Below, piece by piece: positions 35,571-42,127 of a stretch of DNA of 42,127 nucleotides. The DNA lies in IMG/VR virus record IMGVR_UViG_3300010403_000034, positions 1-42,127 of that record. One strand, written 5' to 3'. Every line of letters starts with the position of its first letter. The stretch's first letter is position 1. The translations under genes were made by a program, and so were the position numbers. Source of the stretch: a virus. The notes under the pieces were generated by a model, which made no database searches, had not been told where the DNA came from, and saw nothing but the letters and a program-made list of their open reading frames with translations.

Positions 35571-37034
35571 GTGGCAGCCCTGGACTTACGCGTATTGGTG
35601 CTCGAGCGGCTCTCTCGCAAGTGGATTATCAATGACAGCGGCGGGGGCAGCGGGTCCGGAGGCGAGCCCGGCCCAGGCGCCGGGCAGGTGGGCGCGGTGG
35701 CGTTCTGGACGAGCGGCACCGGGCTCACGTATGACGCTCCCTTCCACTATGATGCGGCCATGCACCGGCTCGGGATAGGGACGCAGGCGCCCACCGCGCC
35801 GCTGACGTTTGCCTCGACCGTGGAGCAGAAGCTGCACCTCTACACCAGCGGCGCGGGCGGGGTGAGTCGCTACGGCCTGGGTATTGCGTCGAGTGTGCTG
35901 CAGATCTTTGCGCCGACGTTTGCGCACATTGATCTCGGGATCATGAGCGACACCGATGGGGTGTCATTCGCCACCAGCATGAGCGTGCTTGGCACGGGCA
36001 CAACGTTTCCGCTCTGGGTAGGGATCGGGTATCCACCGCTGGTGGGGACCTGGCTCAAGTCGGGCGGGGCGATCATCGACAGCCTCCGCCTGGGCGGGGA
36101 CACGACCGTGGCGCGCTGGCAACTCGATTGTCCAGGGCTGGGGTATGTGCAGCAGCTCGGGGTGTACTACGGGCCGGATACTGCGGTCACTGCTGGCGTG
36201 GACTTTCGCACGCGGCTGGCGCAGATTGACAACCTGGGCGTGGGCTACGCGCCGGGCACTGGCTACTCGATACGGGCAGCGTCGGCGTGGTGCGATGGGG
36301 TCTATGTGGCGGGAGGCTATGATGCGCGCTGGAGCTTCGTGAATTGGGGCGCCTCCTATTTCTCGGGCTCGGCACAGTTTGCTGTCGGCGTCGGCATGGG
36401 CTACGCGCCTGGCGCCTATGCGCTGCGCTGCGGCGCGGCGCACTTTGACCACATTGGCGTCAGCGAGGCGCCGGTGGGGGGCTGGTTCGTCACCACCTAC
36501 AATCTGCTGGTGCGCGCCAATACCCAGACGGACTCGCTCCATGTCCTTGGCGCATCGACCTTTACCGGCGTCTGTGGCTTTGGCGTCACGGCCAATCCGT
36601 CTGTCAACATTCGTGCGAATAGCATCTACCCGGATTACTTGTGTGTGCAGGGAGCCCTCGATACGCGCTTTGTCGCGCGCTTCTACAACCTGATCTACTG
36701 TGACGGCGTGCCCTACAGCGCCTATCCTGGTCCCTGGCAGGCGTACAGCGACGTGCGCCTGAAACGCATCCATGGCCCCATTCCTCATCCCCTGGAGACC
36801 ATGACCGCGCTGCGGGGCGTGCTCTTTGCGTATACCGAGAATGACATGGGGAGACCCGCTGGGGTGCGTATGGGCTGTATCGCGCAAGAAGTGGAGGAGG
36901 TGCTACCAGCGTGGGTGGGGGAACTCGACGGCTATAAGACAACACAATTATCGGCTTTTGAAGCCCTCTGCATCGAGGCGGTGAAAGAACTGACGCAGCG
37001 CGTGGCTGCCCTGGAGGCCCGGTTATGTCCATGA
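35571..37034 (+). CDS. Second fibre/spike with C-terminal S74 domain (487 aa)
   Basis: A GTG start at 35571 follows GGAGGC. After a short glycine/serine-rich linker (SGGGSGSGGEPGPGAG) the protein has repeated beta modules (RLGIGTQAPTAPLTF, LGVGYAPGTGYSIRAASAW, GVGMGYAPGAYALRCGAAHF) and a C-terminal S74-type domain from about residue 391: SDVRLKRIHGPIPHPLETM with Ser and Lys as the dyad, GVRMGCIAQEVEEVLPAW, then a helix (FEALCIEAVKELTQRVAAL). It resembles fibre 1 in modules but is shorter and lacks its N-terminal attachment domain, so it may be another fibre subunit or a spike. Confidence 0.85.
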   Translation: MAALDLRVLVLERLSRKWIINDSGGGSGSGGEPGPGAGQVGAVAFWTSGTGLTYDAPFHYDAAMHRLGIGTQAPTAPLTFASTVEQKLHLYTSGAGGVSRYGLGIASSVLQIFAPTFAHIDLGIMSDTDGVSFATSMSVLGTGTTFPLWVGIGYPPLVGTWLKSGGAIIDSLRLGGDTTVARWQLDCPGLGYVQQLGVYYGPDTAVTAGVDFRTRLAQIDNLGVGYAPGTGYSIRAASAWCDGVYVAGGYDARWSFVNWGASYFSGSAQFAVGVGMGYAPGAYALRCGAAHFDHIGVSEAPVGGWFVTTYNLLVRANTQTDSLHVLGASTFTGVCGFGVTANPSVNIRANSIYPDYLCVQGALDTRFVARFYNLIYCDGVPYSAYPGPWQAYSDVRLKRIHGPIPHPLETMTALRGVLFAYTENDMGRPAGVRMGCIAQEVEEVLPAWVGELDGYKTTQLSAFEALCIEAVKELTQRVAALEARLCP

Positions 37035-37360
37035 CCCAGCTCGAGTACGACACGTTAAACACGGCCTTTGCCGTCTGCAAGATGGTCATACAGGAGTTGC
37101 AGCCGCAGCTCCAGGCGTTGCAGCAACAGTACGATTCCGCAGGCGGGGTGAAGGAGACCTTGACCCAGGAAGAGATGGATGAGCAGCCGGCGCTCTCCGG
37201 ATTGACCAAAGCGCAGGCCGATGACGGCCTCTACGCTTTGACCACGGTGCTCCTGCCTGGGATTACCTCGAGCTATCCGGCCCTGTCGCAAATGGCTTCC
37301 CGGGCGCGGGGCTTTACCCCGCCACTCCCCACGCCGATCGTCACGGCGCCGCTCCCGTGA
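37025..37360 (+). CDS. Small helical protein following fibre 2 (111 aa)
   Basis: ATG 37025 follows GGAGG, overlapping the fibre stop. MSMTQLEYDTLNTAFAVCKM... then LQPQLQALQQQYDSAGGVKE is helical, and the last 40 residues are proline-rich. Like the protein after fibre 1, it may help fibre assembly, but the two do not share clear similarity. Not recognised. Confidence 0.65.
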   Translation: MSMTQLEYDTLNTAFAVCKMVIQELQPQLQALQQQYDSAGGVKETLTQEEMDEQPALSGLTKAQADDGLYALTTVLLPGITSSYPALSQMASRARGFTPPLPTPIVTAPLP

Positions 37361-37365
37361 TGACT

Positions 37366-37387
37366 CCCCCTGGCTGCAGCCAGGGGG
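37366..37387. terminator. Perfect 22-bp palindrome / hairpin
   Basis: Arms CCCCCTGGCTG and CAGCCAGGGGG are perfect complements with no spacer. As RNA it would form a 9-bp stem with a UGCA tetraloop. It lies between the 37025 gene and the internal virion protein gene. No T-tract follows. Possible partial terminator or processing site. Confidence 0.55.
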
Positions 37388-37420
37388 TGTGCGGAGGGCT
37401 GGCTCCCCGGAGGATTTTTG

Positions 37421-39811
37421 GTGGCAGAGACGTTCCGGTACTTACTTGGCCCGCACGGGGTCTTTGAGGGCACACCCGAAGAGGTGATCGCGCGGGGCTA
37501 CGACCCGTGGCAGACGCAACTCTTTCCCGAGGCGCACAACCGCGCGCAGTTCGGCGACACGCCCTTTACCTGGAGTGGCTACGGGTTGCCAGGCGGCGCG
37601 GATCTGGGGCTCGATTATCACGTCGGCTATCTGCCGCAGCTCCTCGACTTGCGCGCCAAGGCGCAGGCCGGACAGCTTTCGGAGCTCGAACGCTGGCAGT
37701 ATGATCAGATGGTGCAGGACGCCCGCGCGATCCCGCTCCGGGACATCGCCGGCCTGACGTACGATGCCGGCAGCTCCGGCACCGGGACCGCCCTCAGTGG
37801 AGCCTCGCCCGATCTCGGCGGGATCATGCTGACGCTCGCCGAAAAGCTCGAGCGCGGCACCGCCACGACGCAGGAGCGCGAGCTCTACCAGACCACAGAG
37901 CGTATGCTGCGCGACCAGAACTGGCGCGCCAGCGTGCCGCAGGCGTCCGACAGTCCCCTCGGCCTCGGCGATAATCTCTTTGGGGCGCTCGCCATCCTGG
38001 GGCTCGGGGCCGGGGCAAGCGCAGCCCTGGCGCCACTCCTGGCGGGCGGGGGACTGACGCTCGGCTCTGCGGCCGGTCTGGCTGGCACGGCCGGCAGCAT
38101 GACGAATATGTTTGGCCAGGCCCTCGACAACGAGGCGCTGCAGAAAGCCAGCCTGGCGCTGGGCCTGGCGGGGGGTGTGGGCGGCATCGGCAGCCTGCTC
38201 AGTCAGGGGGTGAGCTCCGTTGGCGACGTCCTCGCCCTGGGGCAGAAAGGCTGGGGCGCCGCCCAGAAGGGCCTCGCCCTGGCGTCCAGCTTCGGTGGCA
38301 GTGACGCGGGCACGAGTCGCGGTGGCAGTGGCAGCAGTGGAGGAGGGGGTATGGATTTCTCACAACTCGGGACGATCCTCTCAGGGGTGGTCGGCGCGGT
38401 CGGCGCGGGTCTCTCCCTGGAAGATGCCAGCCGCTATATGGAGCAGCTCAAAAGCCAGTTCGGCGACCAGCAACAGGTGAAGGACCTGATCGACCAGGCG
38501 TACACGCTGGCGGCCGCGCGCTATGAGACCTTTTACGCGCAGACGCAGCAGGAGCAGCAGCAGAAACAGGCGGCCTACCAGGACGCTCTCGGCAAATACC
38601 AGACGCACTACCAGCAGACGCAGCAGGAGCAGGAGCAGCGCCAGGCCGCGTACCAGAAGGGCGAAGGGCAGCTTGACGAAGACCGCGCCACGCAGTATGA
38701 GCACTACCGCGACCAGCGCGCCAAGTATGACCAGAGCTACGCCCAGAAGGTGCAGGAAGCGGCGCAAGACCGCGACCGGCGCATCAACGTCTTTGGCGAA
38801 GACCGCCAGATCGCCCTGGCCGATTACAACCGGCGTGTACAGGAAGCCCAGCAGGACCGGCAGAAAGAGTACGGAGTCTTCGACCAGCAGTTCGCCCGGC
38901 ATCTCTCGACGGCCGACAAGCGCGAGTTTGAGGCGGCCCAGGAGCGCGGCCTCGATCTCAACGCCTATATGCAGCGCCAGGCCATCGGGGCCACGCTGAG
39001 CGATCCGACAAAGATCAAGGCCGGCGCCGAAGCGCTGTACAATCCGCTGTCTGAGCTGGCACGCGGCAACATCTCGGAGAACGTGCAGGCCGAGATGGCG
39101 AGCCGCGGCGTGGCGGACGGCCAGGCGGCGAACTACATGAGCGCCAAAGCCTTCGCGCCGAGCGAGCAGGCCCTCTGGCAAAACGCCCTGCAGGCCTATC
39201 TCGCGGGGCAGACCGGCGCGGTAAACGCCTACAGCGACATGGACCTGGCGAGCACGCCGCAGTACCAGTGGGCGAACGTCCCCAACTTTACGAGCTCGCC
39301 GCAGTACCAGTACGCCAACGTGCCGGAGATGGGCGGCACGCCGGACTACCGCGGCACGAACCTGCCGAACTTCGCGCGCACCAGCCAGGGCAACGTGCCG
39401 GGGGCGGCGGGGATACCAGGCATGCCGAGCGTGCCAGGCACGGTGCGTCCGGGCGACTCGCCCCGGCCAGATACCTGGGCGCCGACGCCCTACCAGCCGT
39501 ACCAGGGGCAGAACAAGGGCGTCAGCGATCTGGTCAGCAATCTGACCAAGGCGCTGGGCGGGGCAGGCGGCGCCGGCGGGGCCGCCGGCGGCATCATTGG
39601 CCTGGTCAAGCAGCTCTTTGGCGGGGGCGGGGGACTGACGCCGGAGCAGACCGCCAGCATTACCACCGAACTCCAGAACTCCATGGCCACGAACAACGAT
39701 CTCTGGGGCTTTGGCGGCGGCGGCGGCAACTATAACTTTATGCCGGACTACTCCTATGACTACGGCGGCGGGGACTTCAGCCAGGTCCCATATGACGACT
39801 GGAGCTGGTAG
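37421..39811 (+). CDS. Large internal virion / DNA-ejection protein with hydrophobic and coiled-coil regions (796 aa)
   Basis: The start is placed at GTG 37421, six bases after GGAGGA, rather than the TTG just upstream. The first 180 residues are mixed. Long Gly/Ala/Leu-rich stretches at about 183-290 and 311-335 (LFGALAILGLGAGASAALAP, LGTILSGVVGAVGAG) could insert into membrane. A charged coiled-coil with two 'QTQQEQ-x-Q-x-QAAYQ' repeats lies at about 350-490. Three 14-residue repeats of the type TPQYQ-x-ANVPNF occur at about 612-655, followed by a glycine/proline/tyrosine-rich tail. The layout resembles podoviral ejection proteins that form a channel for DNA entry. No lysozyme domain is visible. 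Confidence 0.68.
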   Translation: MAETFRYLLGPHGVFEGTPEEVIARGYDPWQTQLFPEAHNRAQFGDTPFTWSGYGLPGGADLGLDYHVGYLPQLLDLRAKAQAGQLSELERWQYDQMVQDARAIPLRDIAGLTYDAGSSGTGTALSGASPDLGGIMLTLAEKLERGTATTQERELYQTTERMLRDQNWRASVPQASDSPLGLGDNLFGALAILGLGAGASAALAPLLAGGGLTLGSAAGLAGTAGSMTNMFGQALDNEALQKASLALGLAGGVGGIGSLLSQGVSSVGDVLALGQKGWGAAQKGLALASSFGGSDAGTSRGGSGSSGGGGMDFSQLGTILSGVVGAVGAGLSLEDASRYMEQLKSQFGDQQQVKDLIDQAYTLAAARYETFYAQTQQEQQQKQAAYQDALGKYQTHYQQTQQEQEQRQAAYQKGEGQLDEDRATQYEHYRDQRAKYDQSYAQKVQEAAQDRDRRINVFGEDRQIALADYNRRVQEAQQDRQKEYGVFDQQFARHLSTADKREFEAAQERGLDLNAYMQRQAIGATLSDPTKIKAGAEALYNPLSELARGNISENVQAEMASRGVADGQAANYMSAKAFAPSEQALWQNALQAYLAGQTGAVNAYSDMDLASTPQYQWANVPNFTSSPQYQYANVPEMGGTPDYRGTNLPNFARTSQGNVPGAAGIPGMPSVPGTVRPGDSPRPDTWAPTPYQPYQGQNKGVSDLVSNLTKALGGAGGAGGAAGGIIGLVKQLFGGGGGLTPEQTASITTELQNSMATNNDLWGFGGGGGNYNFMPDYSYDYGGGDFSQVPYDDWSW

Positions 39812-39823
39812 AAAGGTCACATT

Positions 39824-41812
39824 ATGTATGGCGGGGTGTTAGGCGATGCGCTCCTCGATGCCAGCAACGCGTATCTCAAAGCCGTCGTGGACGCGCCGCG
39901 AGAGCGCGTGGAGCAGCAGAAGCGTGAGCTCGAGCTGGAGCGGCTCAAGTCGCAGGCGGCGCTGGACAGGGCTCGTGCCGCGTTTGAGGATCGGCGCGTC
40001 AGTGGCGCCACGGGGCGGCCGCAGTACGTCAAGACCAAGCAGGGCGTCATCGAGCGCAATCCGGATACCGGCGAGTGGAGCATGGCCTACGAGGCGCCGC
40101 CCGAAGCGCCCAAAGACCAGAAGGCGAAGGAGGTGTTCGATAACGAGCTCATCCGGCTGATCGAGCAGAAGCTCGGGCCGCGTGGGACCTGGACGTATGA
40201 AGGGCTGCAGCGGACAGACATCCGGGACCTCTACGATATGCTGCGGCGGGGCTCGGACATTCAGATGCTGCCGGGCGGCGGCGGGGGCGCCACGACGAAC
40301 CGCAACGTCCGGGAGGGCAGCGGCACGCCCGCGCCGCCCACGCCCACGCCAGAGCCGTCCAGCTCACCCGTCGCCCCTGCTCCCCAGCCGGCGCCCCGCC
40401 CTGCAGGGGCGGGGACGCCGACGTCTCCAGAGCCCGTCGTGCCTGAGAGTCGCGCGCAACTCCGCACCAACCCGGCCCTGGTGACGCATTACACCACCCG
40501 CTACAAAGCGATTCCCAAGGAGCAGGCGCACAAGGAGATGCAAGCCACGCTGGACGCGGAGGGGCTCACGCCGGCGCAGAAAGACGAGAAGGTGGCGTCG
40601 ATGGCGCAGGCCTACATTACGGCGTACAAGACGCAGCCCCCGGGCTTTGCCCCGGGCGCCACGCCACCCGAGACCTCTCTCACGCGTACGGCGGCGCCCG
40701 GCGCCAGCGCTCCCACCACCGGCCCGGGCGGTACGCGGGTCCCTGTCGTCCGGCCAGGGCTGAGTCCCGAGCAAGAAGCCGAGGAGACCCGCAAGACCCA
40801 GGATGCGGCGCTGAAGGCCGAGGAGAACGAGCGCCAGCGGCGCGAGGCACAGATCAAAGAGGAGCAGGAACGGCGCGCCACAGATGCCGTGGCCCGGCAG
40901 CGGGCGCTCGATCTCACCGGCAAGTTCAGCAACGACCAGGCGGCCATGGCGAACGATCTCTTCGCCCAGGGCAAGGTGCGCCCGGAAACCGAGGGCTACT
41001 ATCCGCTGCTCAATGCCGCCGAGAAAAAGATGGTGAACGATATTCTGCTCGCACCCGAGCTGGTGGAGGAGGAGCGCAAGAAGGCGAAGGAGCTGCGCGA
41101 GGCGCGCACCGAGGAACGGGCCGCGCTCAAGTTGGCGCAGCCCTCCCTCGATGAGCTCAAGGCCCTGAAGATGACGCAGGATCTCAGCGAGATGATTCTG
41201 CCGCTCCTCGAGCGCGGCAACATCGGCATGGGGGGCAAGGGCAAGCAGATCTACAACACCGTCATGCAATACTCTCCGCTCTGGAAGAATCAGAAAATCC
41301 AGGAGGTGGAGGCCCAGCTCAAGAAAGAAGGCGTGACGGGGAAGATTGACGCGGCGATGGTCCTGCCACGGCTCCTGGCGCAGCAGTCCGAAGACCCGAA
41401 AGTGCAGCTCTCCAGCAGCGCCAACTACCTGGCCGGGCAGGCGCGACTCCAGACGCTCTCCTCCATCCTCGTTTACGTGCACGCCATGGCCGTCAAGCGC
41501 AGCGGCGGCGGCACCACCCGCGGCGTCATCAAGGCCGATCTCGACAACGCCGAGCGCCTCTTTAACCCGACGCTGTTTCTCACCAACCCGGCGCAGCTCA
41601 TGGAAAATCTGAAGGCCTTGCAGGATTTCATCCAGAGCGCCCGGCCGGAGATCGAGGAGACGGTGCGCTCGTACGGCATCGATCCCAGGAGCCGCCAGTT
41701 TATTGGCACCGCCACCTCGCCCATGCCCGGACGGACGCCGGGGGCCCCGACCGCGCCGGAGGACGTTGACCGGGTCAATCGCGGGCCGAAGAAAAAAGTG
41801 GCCCAGGAGTAG
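39824..41812 (+). CDS. Large coiled-coil virion protein (662 aa)
   Basis: ATG 39824 follows AAAGGTC. The N-terminus has a long coil (RVEQQKRELELERLKSQAALDRARAAFE). A proline-rich linker occupies about 165-220 and again 270-310. A second, very charged coil (EAEETRKTQDAALKAEENERQRREAQ) is followed by a C-terminal alpha-helical domain with VYVHAMAVKRSGGGTTRGV. The composition suggests an internal virion or ejection partner of the preceding 796-aa protein. No enzyme motif. Confidence 0.65.
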   Translation: MYGGVLGDALLDASNAYLKAVVDAPRERVEQQKRELELERLKSQAALDRARAAFEDRRVSGATGRPQYVKTKQGVIERNPDTGEWSMAYEAPPEAPKDQKAKEVFDNELIRLIEQKLGPRGTWTYEGLQRTDIRDLYDMLRRGSDIQMLPGGGGGATTNRNVREGSGTPAPPTPTPEPSSSPVAPAPQPAPRPAGAGTPTSPEPVVPESRAQLRTNPALVTHYTTRYKAIPKEQAHKEMQATLDAEGLTPAQKDEKVASMAQAYITAYKTQPPGFAPGATPPETSLTRTAAPGASAPTTGPGGTRVPVVRPGLSPEQEAEETRKTQDAALKAEENERQRREAQIKEEQERRATDAVARQRALDLTGKFSNDQAAMANDLFAQGKVRPETEGYYPLLNAAEKKMVNDILLAPELVEEERKKAKELREARTEERAALKLAQPSLDELKALKMTQDLSEMILPLLERGNIGMGGKGKQIYNTVMQYSPLWKNQKIQEVEAQLKKEGVTGKIDAAMVLPRLLAQQSEDPKVQLSSSANYLAGQARLQTLSSILVYVHAMAVKRSGGGTTRGVIKADLDNAERLFNPTLFLTNPAQLMENLKALQDFIQSARPEIEETVRSYGIDPRSRQFIGTATSPMPGRTPGAPTAPEDVDRVNRGPKKKVAQE

Positions 41813-41821
41813 GAGACCACC

Positions 41822-42043
41822 ATGGCCGATGCCACGCTCAGTCCGGAGAAGGTGCAGGAGTGGGAAGACGCGTATAAGGACGACGCGCTGGATGCCGACG
41901 ACAAGGCCTTCTGGGCGGCGCGGCGTGGGCAGTATCTCCCGGCGGTACCGGAACCCGCGCCGCCGCCGCCTGCCGAGGTGCAGGCCCCTCCGCCCCCCCC
42001 CCCCCCCCCCCCCCCCCCCGCCGTGTGGTACAAAAAAAATTAA
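41822..42043 (+). CDS. Small acidic protein, C-terminus unreliable
   Basis: ATG 41822 follows TAGGAGACC. The first 40 residues (MADATLSPEKVQEWEDAYKD..) look like a real acidic protein, then a proline run coded by a C homopolymer leads to VWYKKN. The end lies in corrupted sequence, so the true product may be longer. No family recognised. Confidence 0.55.
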   Translation: MADATLSPEKVQEWEDAYKDDALDADDKAFWAARRGQYLPAVPEPAPPPPAEVQAPPPPPPPPPPPAVWYKKN

Positions 42044-42127
42044 GTTGGGTTTAAATAAAAAAATTATTTTTTTTTTTTCTTACCACAAAAAAATTTAATA
42101 AAAATTTTATTTAATAATTTTTAAAAA
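41985..42127. other. Homopolymer and low-complexity contig end (probable artefact)
   Basis: A run of C bases (about 41991-42018) is followed abruptly by an A/T-only stretch with T and A runs, completely unlike the rest of this GC-rich window. It does not encode anything and resembles sequencing or assembly failure at a contig end rather than biology. Confidence 0.85.

Overview
This window looks like most of the structural half, plus an early/accessory arm, of a GC-rich tailed bacteriophage (or prophage). Strong AGGAGG-type ribosome-binding sites, tightly overlapping genes and a terminase-portal-scaffold-capsid-adaptor-fibre order point to a bacterial virus. No tape-measure, tail-tube or sheath gene is visible, while two large internal-virion-like proteins and two S74-type fibres are, so a short-tailed (podovirus-like) particle is the best guess. 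The host cannot be named. No DNA polymerase, helicase, integrase, endolysin or holin is recognisable, so the genome is incomplete here. The right end (about 42000-42127) is low-complexity sequence that looks like an assembly artefact.

Layout. (1) 1-3154: a secreted right-handed beta-helix protein runs off the left edge. Beside it are small zinc-binding proteins and two divergent XRE-type regulators separated by an operator-rich AT-rich region that resembles a lysogeny or early-gene switch. (2) 3280-14511: about 30 small, tightly packed minus-strand genes. Most are unknown; recognisable ones are two SWIM zinc-finger proteins, several zinc ribbons, an ArdC-like antirestriction/metallopeptidase protein, a GIY-YIG nuclease, a NADAR (YbiA-like) glycosidase and a DUF4326 protein. 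GC-rich hairpins recur between blocks of these genes. (3) 14512-16896: about 2.4 kb without convincing genes, holding degenerate direct repeats, an AT-rich island with palindromes (origin-like), hairpins and a 13-bp minisatellite. (4) 16897-24598 (+): a winged-helix protein, a small terminase candidate, the large terminase, small zinc-binding and arginine-rich proteins, a minus-strand HNH endonuclease, and a possible ADP-ribosyltransferase-like protein. (5) 24598-42043 (+): portal, small proteins including a lipoprotein, scaffold, major capsid protein, fibres, adaptor, beta-propeller-like neck/tail protein and internal virion proteins.

The most striking unexplained structure is a DNA array with its own grammar, running through the non-coding and disordered-coding parts of 17531-22604 on both sides of the terminase genes. 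GC boxes that begin GAG (or GCG/CAG) and end CCG are separated by exactly eight variable bases. Box lengths often alternate 8 and 10, giving a 34-bp period. Reading by eye I count roughly 75-80 such junctions, all in the same orientation. The array starts just after a candidate promoter and continues in frame-independent fashion into coding sequence, so the constraint appears to act on DNA or RNA rather than on protein. Its function is unknown; a packaging-recognition region is one hypothesis.

Other points of interest: a hairpin that appears to sequester the start of the large terminase gene, co-occurrence of an ART-like protein and a NADAR hydrolase, three tiny arginine-rich proteins in the packaging region, and two places where long gene overlaps suggest a frameshift or true overlapping genes.
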